A DNA stretch of 64,000 bases. Source: Mumia quercus. Its GTDB lineage: Bacteria; Actinomycetota; Actinomycetes; Propionibacteriales; Nocardioidaceae. Shown piece after piece: positions 17,632 through 26,427 of this stretch. The stretch is taken from contig NZ_JANZYO010000002.1 of assembly GCF_025506335.1 (NCBI RefSeq), positions 172,221 through 236,220 on the forward strand, read 5' to 3'. The position numbers and the translations under genes are program-made. The notes under the pieces were generated by a model. The model made no database searches. It saw only the letters and a program-made list of their open reading frames with translations, and was not told where the DNA came from. How positions within the stretch are numbered: the stretch's first letter is position 1; every line of letters begins with the position of its first letter.

Positions 17632-18462
17632 ATGACAAGCAGTGCTCAGACCAAGACAATCCCGGAGTTCCTCGCCGAGGCGCCGGACGTCGACAGCCGT
17701 GAGCTGTGGCAGGCGTTCTGGGACATCCTCACCGCGGCGAAGGACAAGATCACCGCGGAGCTGCCGGTGCAGCCCCACCCCAACAGCGCGGGGCTCGCCG
17801 CCTGGAGCACTCCCGACGACTCGTACGAGGGCTCGCTCAACACCTACGCGGGCGACCCGGACAACGGCGCGGAGTGGCTCGTGCACTCCTGGATCGGCAA
17901 CCGCAAGGCGTCGATCCTCGACATGAACCTGCAGGTGTGGCTCGGTCCTCACATCGACGTGCCGCACCTCATCCTCGTGTTCGGGACGATCCCCAACATC
18001 TTCCACTTCAGCGATTTCGTGCCGCGTCGCGACCTGGCGATCGACGTCGACTACCTCGAGCGCTACTACGAGCCCGAGAATGCTTCCTGGCTCGCGCTGC
18101 GCGGCGACGACCGGTTCACGTGGTCGGTCAGCCACGGCACGTACATGCGCGCCTTCCTCTCCCCCGTCGGCAACTCCTACGTCGCCGACCGCACCGACGA
18201 CGTGGTCGAGACGCTGCGCGCTGCCGTCGAGCAGAGGGTCGACACGTGGCTGCAGATGGTCCGCGACGCAGCGCCCGTGCCGGCAGAGGAGCGCGCCGCC
18301 CTGCGTGAGCGCGACCACCTGCTGCGCCGCTACGGTTACACGCTCGACCCGATGAACGAGCTGTCCAAGAAGTTCCTCGGCGCCGAGCGCGTCGAAGAGC
18401 TGGTCTCGGTGCGCGCGGGCCTTGACCAGATCCACGCGAGCCGCGAAGGAGACCTGTCGTGA
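17632..18462 (+). CDS. Red chlorophyll catabolite reductase (RCCR)-like protein 1
   Basis: 276 residues. The pattern follows RCCR of the ferredoxin-dependent bilin reductase superfamily: WLGPHIDVPHLILVFG (PH at 111-112), DFVPRRDLAIDVDYLERYYEP (131-148), MRAFLSPVG, and a C-terminal RERDHLLRR (215-223) followed by KKFLGAERVEELV. In plant RCCR the R-D-x-x-(I/L)-R segment holds a catalytic aspartate. RCCR reduces an open-chain chlorophyll product using ferredoxin. Substrate here unknown. ATG 17632 preferred, since an upstream in-frame ATG (17608) lies inside the operator. Two relatives lie at 34961 and 37988. Confidence 0.65.
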   Translation: MTSSAQTKTIPEFLAEAPDVDSRELWQAFWDILTAAKDKITAELPVQPHPNSAGLAAWSTPDDSYEGSLNTYAGDPDNGAEWLVHSWIGNRKASILDMNLQVWLGPHIDVPHLILVFGTIPNIFHFSDFVPRRDLAIDVDYLERYYEPENASWLALRGDDRFTWSVSHGTYMRAFLSPVGNSYVADRTDDVVETLRAAVEQRVDTWLQMVRDAAPVPAEERAALRERDHLLRRYGYTLDPMNELSKKFLGAERVEELVSVRAGLDQIHASREGDLS

Positions 18463-19322
18463 AGATCCTCGTCCTGGGTGCCGGACTCGTCGGCTCGATG
18501 GCAGCGACGACGCTGCGCGAGCGCGGCCACCACATCACCGTCACCACGACCACGCCGGCGAAGGAGGCCGGGCTCCGTGAGCGCTTCGACGACGTCGCTG
18601 TGCTCCGCGGGTCCGACCGCGACGCCGTCCACGCGCGCGTCGCCGACGCCGACGCCGTGGTCGTCACCGCGGGTCCGTCGGCCGCGCAGTCGATGACTCC
18701 CGAGGAGCGCGCGGTGACCTACCGCGAGATCCTCGTGACCACCGCCGAGAACGTCACGAGCGCCCCCGGGTCACCGCACCTCGTCGCGCTGTCGGCGCTC
18801 TCGGTCTTCGGCGACGCGGCCGACCACCTCGAGGTGGTGACGGAGGACTCTCCTGTCACCGACTCGGACGACCCGAGCCCGGCGATGTTCCTCGCGATGG
18901 AGGCCACCTACCGCGACGCCGCGGGCGACCGCGCGACGATCTTCCGCTGCGGTGACGTCTTCGGGGCCGACGACCCGCCGGTCGAGGCCAAGATCGCGAT
19001 GGCCCACCAGTATCTCGGCGGCTCGCTCCCGTTCTGCGCCGACGCGCTCTTCTACCGGCTCGCCGTGGAGGACGCGGCCGACGCGATCGTCCACGCGGTC
19101 GAGAACCGTCTCGTGGGGACCTACAACCTCACGCACCCGGAGCTGCCCCCGACCAACCAGGAGCTGTTCGACACGATCAGCGCGGCGCAGGGCCTCCCGG
19201 CCCTCACCTACCGCGGCGAGATCACCGCCCCCGCGGTGCCGATCTCGGTCGAGCGGCTGCGCGAGGCCGGCTTCGTGGCGCGTCGTTCGTACGTCGCTCA
19301 CCCGCTGCTGGCCGCACACTGA
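18459..19322 (+). CDS. Extended SDR, NAD(P)-dependent epimerase/dehydratase-like
   Basis: 287 residues from a GTG overlapping the RCCR-like stop (GTGA). MKILVLGAGLVGSMAATTLRE gives a Rossmann GxGxxG. SALSVFGDAADH and RCGDVFGADDPP are extended-SDR segments. The usual YxxxK is not clear (FLAMEATYRD stands at its place), so it may be an atypical SDR that binds NAD(P) without classical catalysis. It is the second gene of the RCCR1 unit and probably works on the same compound. Two hairpins follow. Confidence 0.75.
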   Translation: MKILVLGAGLVGSMAATTLRERGHHITVTTTTPAKEAGLRERFDDVAVLRGSDRDAVHARVADADAVVVTAGPSAAQSMTPEERAVTYREILVTTAENVTSAPGSPHLVALSALSVFGDAADHLEVVTEDSPVTDSDDPSPAMFLAMEATYRDAAGDRATIFRCGDVFGADDPPVEAKIAMAHQYLGGSLPFCADALFYRLAVEDAADAIVHAVENRLVGTYNLTHPELPPTNQELFDTISAAQGLPALTYRGEITAPAVPISVERLREAGFVARRSYVAHPLLAAH

Positions 19323-19329
19323 CACCTCA

Positions 19330-19371
19330 CTGCGGGGCGGGGCCGACCTGCGGGTCGGTCCCGCCCCGCAG
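19330..19371. terminator. Terminator hairpin 1 between convergent genes
   Basis: 19-bp arms (19330-19348 and 19353-19371) with one G-T pair and a 4-nt loop. Confidence 0.75.
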
Positions 19372-19380
19372 GGAAGAAAG

Positions 19381-19420
19381 AGCGGGCCCCCCACGATGAC
19401 AGGTACGTGGGGAGCCCGCT
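19381..19420. terminator. Terminator hairpin 2 between convergent genes
   Basis: 15-bp arms (19381-19395 and 19406-19420) with one mismatch, directly after the first hairpin. Two hairpins in a row probably serve the two directions. Confidence 0.65.
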
Positions 19421-19445
19421 CGTCTGACGCCGGGACGGGTCCCGG

Positions 19446-20675
19446 TCAGCTGGTGGCGCGACTCCTGCGGGGCAGGAGGATGATCCCCGCGGCACCGAGC
19501 AGGACGAGCGCGCCCGCCCAGAGCCCGATCACGGGAAGCCCGTCGGTGGGACCGGTCTTCGGCAGCGCGTCGCCGCCTGTGCCGCCGCCGTTGCCGTCGT
19601 CACCGCCGTCGCCGCCGTCGTCGTCGGGCGGCTCGCTGCTGACGCCCAGCTTCGACAGCGTGGCCGACCCGACGCACGTGGCGCTGATGTTCGAAGCCGG
19701 GAAGTCGAAGGCGAAACCTGACGCCTTGACCTCGAGCTCGTCACCCGCTGCGTCGGCCGTCCCCTTGAGCTTCGGGACCGCGACGTCGGCCTTGGGCGGC
19801 ACCTTCACCGTGCTGTTCGCCTTGAGGGTGGTCGCCTTCCCTCCGACGCTCAGGTCGACCGAGAAGTCCATCGACCCGTCGATCGGCACCGGCGCGATGC
19901 CTGGCAGGTCGCTCATGGTCGCGACCAGCGAGACGGGGTCACCCTCCTTCGCGCGGTAGCCGGAGACGGAGAGGTCGGCGTTGTAGTCGAACTTCGAGCC
20001 GATGTTGAGCTCGCACTTGAACGCGACCTTGCCCTTGGCCGGCTTGCCCGGGTTGCCCGGAGGCTCGGTCGCGGGCGGCTCGGTCGTCGGCTCCTGGGTC
20101 GGCGCGGTCGTCGGCGGCACCGTCGGAGGCGGAGTGGTCGGCGGAGCGGCGCCGTCACCGACCGTGAGCGTGGACAGGTCGGAGGAGGCCGTGCACACAC
20201 CCTCGATGCCGCTGACCACGAAGTTGAACGCGGTGACCTTCACAGCAAGCTCGTTCTCGGCCGCGGTCACCTTGCCCGACACGTCGGGGACCGGCACCGG
20301 GGCCTTCGCTGCGGCGGTCGAGCTGCCGGAGCCCTCGAGCGTGACCTGCTGGCCGCCGACCGTCACGCTCAGCGTCGTCTTCATCACCGCGTTGTTGAGC
20401 GGGACCGGCGACACGCCGGGCATGTCGCTCATCGTCGCGCGCAGCTCGACAGGGGCACCCTCAGACGCCCGGAATCCCGCCAGAGAGACTTGCGCCGGAT
20501 AGTCGAAGTCTCCCGTGGGGAAGGCCGGCATCTTGCAGTCGAACGCCACGGTGCCCGTGGCAGGCGTGCCCTCCGCGGCCGCGGCGGACCCCGCTCCCGC
20601 CATCAGGGCCGTGCCGGCGAGCGTGGCCGCCGACGCGACCACGGCGAGTCGGGCGACTCTCGTGCGTACGCTCAT
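19446..20675 (-). CDS. LPKTG-anchored surface protein with two repeated beta domains
   Basis: 409 residues. Signal peptide (ends near AGAGSAAAAEG), then two homologous domains of about 140 residues, one starting TGTVAFDCKMPAFPTG and one starting KGKVAFKCELNIGS. Each has a MSD(M/L)PG(V/I)(S/A)PVP segment and a closing cysteine-containing strand. A Pro/Thr linker separates them. A DDGGDGGDDG linker, an LPKTG motif, a hydrophobic helix and an RRSR tail give the sortase signal. The domains look like the unclassified beta domains of actinobacterial surface proteins (possibly DUF6801). ATG overlaps the upstream stop. Confidence 0.8.
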   Translation of the reverse strand: MSVRTRVARLAVVASAATLAGTALMAGAGSAAAAEGTPATGTVAFDCKMPAFPTGDFDYPAQVSLAGFRASEGAPVELRATMSDMPGVSPVPLNNAVMKTTLSVTVGGQQVTLEGSGSSTAAAKAPVPVPDVSGKVTAAENELAVKVTAFNFVVSGIEGVCTASSDLSTLTVGDGAAPPTTPPPTVPPTTAPTQEPTTEPPATEPPGNPGKPAKGKVAFKCELNIGSKFDYNADLSVSGYRAKEGDPVSLVATMSDLPGIAPVPIDGSMDFSVDLSVGGKATTLKANSTVKVPPKADVAVPKLKGTADAAGDELEVKASGFAFDFPASNISATCVGSATLSKLGVSSEPPDDDGGDGGDDGNGGGTGGDALPKTGPTDGLPVIGLWAGALVLLGAAGIILLPRRSRATS

Positions 20676-21322
20676 GCGCCCGCCCTCCGGTTGCGACGGC
20701 TCGGCATGGCGATCATCAGACCGGCCCCGGTGAGCACGAACGCACCCGCGATCAGCAGCATGACCGGAAGGCTGTCGGTCGGACCGGTCTTCGGCAGTGC
20801 GCTGGCGTCGTTCGTGTTCGTGGGCGCGGGCGCAGCGGTCGGCGCGGGCGTCGTGGCTGCGGCCGTAGCCTGGGCGACCGGCGAGCCGAACGTCAGCTTG
20901 ATCGCGACGGAGTTGGCGGCGACGACGTCGGCGGCGTTGGTGGTCGGCAGCGGCGCGACCGCGACCACGCACGTCTGCTTGGTGCAGTCGATGCCCTCGC
21001 CGAACACCTTGCTCAGCGTGAGCGTGGTGTCGGGGATGTTGCCGTTCGCGTCGGCGTTCACGATCGTCGCGCCGCCCGCGACGTTGCAGTCGGCCGGGCC
21101 CTTCTGCTTCTCCTTGCACTGTCCGACGCCGATGTTCGTGAGCTTGGGGGTGAAGCCCGACGCCTTGACGACGATCTTCTGGCCTTCCTTCACACCCTCA
21201 CCGCTGGTGCCGATGTCGAGCTTCGGCGCTGCTGACGCACCGGGGGCACCGACGAGCATCACGAGTCCGAGCACGGCCATGACGGCTATGGCGCGGAGGG
21301 GGGTCGAGATCTTGGGTGTCAT
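20672..21322 (-). CDS. LPKTG-anchored protein with neocarzinostatin-like domain
   Basis: 216 residues. Signal peptide ending near GASAAPKL; a neocarzinostatin-type Ig-like domain (GVKEGQKIVVKASGF, IGVGQCKEK, ADCNVAGG, IDCTKQTCVVAVAP, with the two disulphide pairs expected for the family); an Ala/Pro/Thr linker; LPKTG; transmembrane helix; RRNRR tail. The fold is known from enediyne-binding apoproteins, but many wall-anchored members have no known ligand. It lies 48 bp after the ABC transporter gene with no terminator between, and could help capture a hydrophobic ligand at the surface (inference). Confidence 0.8.
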   Translation of the reverse strand: MTPKISTPLRAIAVMAVLGLVMLVGAPGASAAPKLDIGTSGEGVKEGQKIVVKASGFTPKLTNIGVGQCKEKQKGPADCNVAGGATIVNADANGNIPDTTLTLSKVFGEGIDCTKQTCVVAVAPLPTTNAADVVAANSVAIKLTFGSPVAQATAAATTPAPTAAPAPTNTNDASALPKTGPTDSLPVMLLIAGAFVLTGAGLMIAMPSRRNRRAGA

Positions 21323-21370
21323 GTCATCGTTCTCCGGATTGGTGGGAGGGACGGGCGAGTCGTGTCGAGG

Positions 21371-24229
21371 TCATGGCGTCCCCGCAGGAAGCGTCGTGAC
21401 GGAGCTGAGGCGCGGGCCTGAGCGTTCGATGGCGGCGTGGTCCGAGCCGAGGTAGGAGGTGACGACCTCGGGATGCGTACGGACCTCTTCCGGGGTGCCC
21501 GACGCGATCAGACGGCCGAGGTTCATCGCGACCATGCGGTCGCACAGGCGACCGAGGAGCGGCAGGTCGTGCTCGATGATGACCATCGCCGTCCCGAGCT
21601 CGCGCCGGACGTTGAGCAGCAGGTCGCCGAGGGCTTCGCTCTCGCTCTGCGCGATGCCCGCCGAGGGCTCGTCGAGCAGGAGGACGCGCGGCTCCATCGA
21701 GAGCATGCAGGTCAGCTCCACGACGCGACGGGTGCCCGTGGACAGCTCCGCGATCGTGCGCTCGGCGAACGGCCCGAGACCCATCCGCTCGATCAGCTCG
21801 TCGGCGCGCTTCGCCTTGAGCCGGTCCGGCAGGGGCGTGCCGAGCGCCGCGACGCCGAGGCGGCTCGGACTCGTCCGCTCCGCCGCCACCATGACGGTCT
21901 CGCGCACGGTCATCGTCGGGAACAGCGCCGCGTCCTGGAAGGAGCGGACGAGGCCTTCCTTGGCCCGCCGCTCCGGCGTCGCCCGCGTCAGGTCCGCACC
22001 TGCGAAGACGATCTGCCCGGTGTCCGGCGTGGTGAATCCCGCGATGAGCTCGAAGAGCGTCGTCTTGCCCGCACCGTTCGGGCCGATCACGCCGACGATC
22101 TCGCCCGGCGCCACGTCGAGGTCGACGTGGTCGACCGCCACGACCCCGCCGAAGTGGCGGCTGACGTCGCGCACGACCAGCAGCGGTGGTGCGTCGGGCC
22201 CCGCGTCGGCGTCCTGCGTGTCCGGCGTGAACAGCCCGGCGAGCTCCGCCGAGCTCTGGAGCGGCGAGCGCTGCGAGAGGTCGGGCTCCGCGTGTGCAGC
22301 TGCAGGGTCGACCCCGGCGCGGGCGGCGAGCCAGTCGTAGAACCTGTCCCTGAGCCGCATGCCGACGCCGCCGAGGCCGTCGGGCAGCAGGATGACCACG
22401 AGGAGCCAGCCGACGGCGAGCGCGGCCTCGCCCGGCATGCCGAGGATCACCAGGCTCGGGAGCGCGACGATGATCAGGGTGCCGACGAGGGGTCCGACGA
22501 TCAGCCCCAGGCCGCCGACGACGGTGAGCGCGACGACGTCGATGCTGGCCGATGCTGGGAAGGAGTTGACGGTCAACGTCATCTGACCGTGCCCGATCAC
22601 GACACCGCCCAGCCCGGCGATCGCGCCGGCGACGGCGTACAGCTGCAGCTTGCGGAGCGTCCGCGGGACGGTGAACGCGCGAGCCGCGTCCTCGTTGTCG
22701 CGCAGGGCCTGCAGCGAGCGGCCGAACCCGCTGCGCCAGAGGTTGGCGCACACGAAGACGCCGATCGCGAGCATCGTGATCGCGAACAGGTAGTAGTCGC
22801 GCGCGAGGGTGACCTCGTAGCCCCACCACGTCGGCTTCGCGGGCGCGACTCCGTCACCGAGGAAGATGTCGAGGCGCAGCACCCAGGCGGTCGTGGCGAG
22901 CGCGAACGCGAGCGTCGAGACCGCGAGCGCCAGTCCCTTGAGGCGCAGCGCCGGGATGCCGACCAGCGCAGAGACGAGCGCAGCGACCGCGATCCCGCCG
23001 ATGACGCCGAGCACGAAGCTCCCCGTGAGGTCCACGAGGTGCACCGACGCTCCGGCACCGATGCCCGCGTACGCGAACTGACCGAGGGAGAGCTGGCCCG
23101 CCACACCCGTGATGAGGCCGACGCTGAGACCGACGAGCGCGAACCCGGCGGCGTTGGTGAGGATCGCCGCGGTCTCGTTGCTCACGAAGTAGGCCAGCGC
23201 GAAGGCAAGGATGGCCGACACGATGGGGAGTCCGATGCGGACGGCCTGGATCGAGCGGACGGCGGCGTACGCGGCCGGCACGGGCGGCGACCCGACCCGT
23301 CGCCAGCCGCCGCGCTCGGTGTCGGCGCGACCCAGCGTCGGCTGGCGCAGCAGCGCGACGACGATGACGAGACCGAGGACCACCGGCACCAGACCGCGGG
23401 TGTCGGGGTTCGAGAGCAGGATCTGCTCGAGGACACCGATGGCGATCGACGCGCCGAACGCGACCGGGATCGACGACATCCGCGCGATGACGGCGCCCGC
23501 GAGGCCCTTGAGCAGCAGCTCCGGTCCGAGGGTGTCGATCGACTGGCCCGCCGTGGGCGTCACCAGGATCGCCGACAGCGCCGCGATCCCGCCCGAGATC
23601 GCCCAGGCGTACGACGCCATGCGCGGGGCGCGGATGCCCTCCAGCGCGGCGGTGTCCGGGGCGTCGGCAGCCGCACGGATCGCCAAGCCCTGGCGGGTGC
23701 GGCGCAGGAACCACGAGAGACCGAGCAGCACGGTCGGTGCGAGCAGGACCATCGCGAGGTGCGCCGGGCCCACCGGCATGGTGCCGATCGTGAACGACGG
23801 CAGCAGCGGAGGCTCGGGGAAGCTGAACCCGCTCACCCCGTCGCTGTTGATCATCAGCGCCAGGATGAGGATGAACTGCGAGAGGCCGAGCGTCGCGATC
23901 ATGCCGATGAGGCTGGGTCGACCCGCGAGCCGGCGGACGACCACGACCTCGATCGCACCGGCCAGCGCTGCAGCCGCGGCGATCGCGATCGGGAACGCGA
24001 GCAGGTACGGGGCACCCCAGTCGATGACGAGGAGGCCGAGCATCGACGCGCCGAAGGCGCCGATCGAGCCGTACGCGAAGTTGACGAACTTGCTCGACCG
24101 GTAGACCAGCACCAGGCCGACGGCGAGCAGTCCGTACGTGAGGCCGGTGAAGACGCCGATGAGGAGGCGGTCGATGCCGATCTGGAAGCCGACCACCTCG
24201 ACGGCGAGGACGGTCTCCGCGGGGCTCAC
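21371..24229 (-). CDS. Fused Liv-type ABC importer: permease-permease-ATPase (LivH-LivM-LivG)
   Basis: 952 residues, three subunits in one chain. Residues 1 to about 290 are LivH-like (LIGVFTGLTYGLLAVGLVLVYR). About 310 to 620 are LivM-like (FALVGLSVGLITGVAGQLSLGQ). About 680 to the end are a LivG-type ATPase with Walker A GPNGAGKTT (near 712-720), Walker B VLLLDEPSAG and an H-loop IIEHD. The family signature is altered to ELSTGTRR. LivH-M fusions occur; the triple fusion is less usual. GTG start overlapped with the LivF-like stop. Imports amino acids or small carboxylates/amides in known relatives. Confidence 0.9.
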   Translation of the reverse strand: MSPAETVLAVEVVGFQIGIDRLLIGVFTGLTYGLLAVGLVLVYRSSKFVNFAYGSIGAFGASMLGLLVIDWGAPYLLAFPIAIAAAAALAGAIEVVVVRRLAGRPSLIGMIATLGLSQFILILALMINSDGVSGFSFPEPPLLPSFTIGTMPVGPAHLAMVLLAPTVLLGLSWFLRRTRQGLAIRAAADAPDTAALEGIRAPRMASYAWAISGGIAALSAILVTPTAGQSIDTLGPELLLKGLAGAVIARMSSIPVAFGASIAIGVLEQILLSNPDTRGLVPVVLGLVIVVALLRQPTLGRADTERGGWRRVGSPPVPAAYAAVRSIQAVRIGLPIVSAILAFALAYFVSNETAAILTNAAGFALVGLSVGLITGVAGQLSLGQFAYAGIGAGASVHLVDLTGSFVLGVIGGIAVAALVSALVGIPALRLKGLALAVSTLAFALATTAWVLRLDIFLGDGVAPAKPTWWGYEVTLARDYYLFAITMLAIGVFVCANLWRSGFGRSLQALRDNEDAARAFTVPRTLRKLQLYAVAGAIAGLGGVVIGHGQMTLTVNSFPASASIDVVALTVVGGLGLIVGPLVGTLIIVALPSLVILGMPGEAALAVGWLLVVILLPDGLGGVGMRLRDRFYDWLAARAGVDPAAAHAEPDLSQRSPLQSSAELAGLFTPDTQDADAGPDAPPLLVVRDVSRHFGGVVAVDHVDLDVAPGEIVGVIGPNGAGKTTLFELIAGFTTPDTGQIVFAGADLTRATPERRAKEGLVRSFQDAALFPTMTVRETVMVAAERTSPSRLGVAALGTPLPDRLKAKRADELIERMGLGPFAERTIAELSTGTRRVVELTCMLSMEPRVLLLDEPSAGIAQSESEALGDLLLNVRRELGTAMVIIEHDLPLLGRLCDRMVAMNLGRLIASGTPEEVRTHPEVVTSYLGSDHAAIERSGPRLSSVTTLPAGTP

Positions 24230-25014
24230 GGGGCGACCGCCGGGGTCACATGCCCGCCGAGCATGAGGTCACGTACGCGGTCGGGGTCGGCCGCGAGGTC
24301 GGACGCGGACTCGCAGGCCACGATCTGTCCCTTCTCCATGAAGTAGGCCCGGTCGACGAGCGAGAGGGCGACGTTGACGGACTGCTCGACGAGCAGCACG
24401 GCGGTCCCGCGTTCGTTGAGCCGGCGGACGAGCTCGATGAGTCCGCCGACGACCACGGGCGCGAGCCCGAGGGAGAACTCGTCGACGACGAGGATGCGCG
24501 GATCCTGCACGATCGCCTTGGCGAGGGCGAGCATCTGCCGCTCGCCGCCGGACAGCGTCGAGGCCGGCTGGTCACGTCGGGCGTACAGACGGGGGAAGAC
24601 GGCGAGAGCGGCGTCGACCGCGTCGTTCGCCCACGCCCGGTCCTCGATCGTGAACGCGTGCATCCGGAGGTTCTCGACGACGGTCAGCGAGCTGAACGTG
24701 GCTTGCCCGACGACCTGACCGAGGCCGCGCGCGATGCGCTCGCGCGTCGGCGCCGACGTGACGTCGACGCCCCCGAGGCGGACGGTGCCGGCGTCGGGGC
24801 GGAGCAGGCCGGCGAGGACCTTCAGCGTCGTGCTCTTGCCGACGCCGTTGGGTCCGAGGAGGGCGACCATCTCGCCCTCGTCGACGTGGAGGCTGGCGTC
24901 GAAGAGGACCTGCACCTGCCCGTACGAGCACGCGATGCCCTCGAGCGCGAGTGCAGGGCCGCCGGACCGCGGGGTGAGGATGTCGAGCCCGGCGTCACGA
25001 CGTCGGGAAATCAA
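24226..25014 (-). CDS. Liv-type ABC transporter ATPase (LivF-like)
   Basis: 262 residues. Walker A GPNGVGKSTTLK, signature TLSGGERQMLALA, Walker B ILVVDEFSLGLAP and VLLVEQSVNVALSL are all present. The E of Walker B follows D directly, as in LivF. The best start is the TTG at 25014 with GAGGGGG just upstream; it overlaps the end of the binding-protein gene by 20 bp. It works with the fused subunit downstream to power import. Confidence 0.88.
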   Translation of the reverse strand: MISRRRDAGLDILTPRSGGPALALEGIACSYGQVQVLFDASLHVDEGEMVALLGPNGVGKSTTLKVLAGLLRPDAGTVRLGGVDVTSAPTRERIARGLGQVVGQATFSSLTVVENLRMHAFTIEDRAWANDAVDAALAVFPRLYARRDQPASTLSGGERQMLALAKAIVQDPRILVVDEFSLGLAPVVVGGLIELVRRLNERGTAVLLVEQSVNVALSLVDRAYFMEKGQIVACESASDLAADPDRVRDLMLGGHVTPAVAP

Positions 25015-26380
25015 CGTCGCCCCCCTCGTACTTGAAGCAGTTGCAGCCGCCGTCGTAACGCAGGACGCGGAAGGCGCCCGAGGCCGCGTGACGGCCCTCG
25101 CCGAGCGCACCGGTGAACCCGGAGGACGGGACGAACGCCGAGCCGAGGCTCTGGACCGCCGCGCCCCAGGTCGCCGCGTTGAAGTCGTCGGTGAGGTCCT
25201 GGGAGCCGGCCTGCAGAAGCAGCGCCGCGTCGCAGTACGGGAGGGCGATCCGGGCTGCCTCACGGGACTCGAACGTGATCCCGGCCGCCGAGTAGATGTC
25301 GACGCACTTCTTCTCGGCGTCGGTGCTCGGGAACGGCAGCTGCTCGTCGAGCACCTCCTGCGACGGGGCGAACCCGATGCCGACCATGCCCTTCATGGCC
25401 GACGACGGAACGAGCTGGGGGTTGTTCACGAAGAACGTCGGGTTGTCGAACGTCGAGACCGCGTACCGGGCCTTGAACCCCTTGGGCTCGGCCAGGGTGG
25501 CGAAGATCGACGCCAGGCGTGCGCCTCCGAGGAACATCACCCGGTCGATCCCTGCGGAGCGGAAGGTGACCGCGCCCTCGCCGGCGCCCATGAAGAGGCT
25601 GCCCTGGTCGGTGGTGTCGACCCAGGCGACCTCCGCCTTGACACCGGCCTCCTCGAGCAGCGGCACGGCGAGCTCTTCGATGGTCTTGTGGTTGATCGGG
25701 CTGTCCGCGGCGACGACACCGACCTGCGAGCGGCCCTTGAAGAAGCCCTCCTCGGAGAGGGTCTTGATGTAGGCCCTCACGAAGCCGTCGTAGGACGGGT
25801 AGGCCGGCGACCAGAGGTAGGGCGACCACTTCTTGTAGGTGGCCTCGTCCGTCGCGACGAGCGTCGCGTCGAGCACGAGCGTCTTCTCTCGTGCGTAGCA
25901 GGGACGTGCGTTCTCCATGAACTGCCCGGTGAGCACGGCGGCGAACGCCTTGTCGTCCTGCACGATCCGCTTGCAGAGGGCCTCCTCGGCAGCGGCCGAG
26001 TCGTTCTGGGCGTCGTACATGCGGAAGACGGCGTCGAGCTTCCTGCCGCCACCGAGGCCGCCGTTGGCGTTGACCCAGTCCTCGAGCGCCTGCACCTGCT
26101 TCTCAGGGTCACCCGCGTGGGCGGTCTTGAAGCCCGTCGTGCTCTTGACGGCCTCGAGGTCGGTCCCCACGAAGACCACCTTCACGGAGTCAGCGGTGAC
26201 ACCGGGGCCGAGCCCCTCGGCAGACGCCTCGACGCTTCCCTCGGAACCGCCACCGACGACGCTGCCCGGCATCACGCTGCCGCATCCGACGAGGGCCAGC
26301 GCAAAGCACGCCAGTGCCGCGCTGGCGCGGACGACCAGCGATCGATCCGCGGTCCCTCGGGTGTCCCTGTGGTGCCGCAT
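24995..26380 (-). CDS. Liv-type ABC transporter substrate-binding lipoprotein
   Basis: 461 residues, ATG with GGAGG 6 nt upstream. Lipobox ALVGC gives a lipid-anchored protein at about residue 33. The body follows the periplasmic-binding fold of branched-chain amino-acid/amide receptors (VKVVFVGTDLEAVKSTTG, QALEDWVNANGGLGGGRKL, QVGVVAADSPINHKT). The start is more diverged than in amino-acid receptors, so the ligand may be something else. First gene of a unit that runs through the ATPase and fused permease and perhaps the LPKTG genes. AT-rich site A lies 35 bp upstream. Confidence 0.85.
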   Translation of the reverse strand: MRHHRDTRGTADRSLVVRASAALACFALALVGCGSVMPGSVVGGGSEGSVEASAEGLGPGVTADSVKVVFVGTDLEAVKSTTGFKTAHAGDPEKQVQALEDWVNANGGLGGGRKLDAVFRMYDAQNDSAAAEEALCKRIVQDDKAFAAVLTGQFMENARPCYAREKTLVLDATLVATDEATYKKWSPYLWSPAYPSYDGFVRAYIKTLSEEGFFKGRSQVGVVAADSPINHKTIEELAVPLLEEAGVKAEVAWVDTTDQGSLFMGAGEGAVTFRSAGIDRVMFLGGARLASIFATLAEPKGFKARYAVSTFDNPTFFVNNPQLVPSSAMKGMVGIGFAPSQEVLDEQLPFPSTDAEKKCVDIYSAAGITFESREAARIALPYCDAALLLQAGSQDLTDDFNAATWGAAVQSLGSAFVPSSGFTGALGEGRHAASGAFRVLRYDGGCNCFKYEGGDVDFPTS

Positions 26381-26414
26381 TGGGCCTCCGTCCTCGTCTG
26401 AATGTGGGCGCTAG

Positions 26415-26427
26415 AATATACGATATT
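26415..26427. promoter_or_regulatory. AT-rich operator A before the ABC binding-protein gene
   Basis: AATAT-ACG-ATATT is an inverted repeat with a 3-nt centre in otherwise GC-rich DNA. Closest relative is site B (46662-46674) next to gntR. It overlaps the stop codon of the upstream gene; a -10-like TATTCT on the minus strand falls inside it. Confidence 0.6.

Noticed and set aside
21437-24346. 969-codon plus-strand frame opposite the ABC importer
   Set aside because: Made of charged low-complexity Arg/Asp/Glu/His runs; the minus strand encodes an unmistakable transporter.
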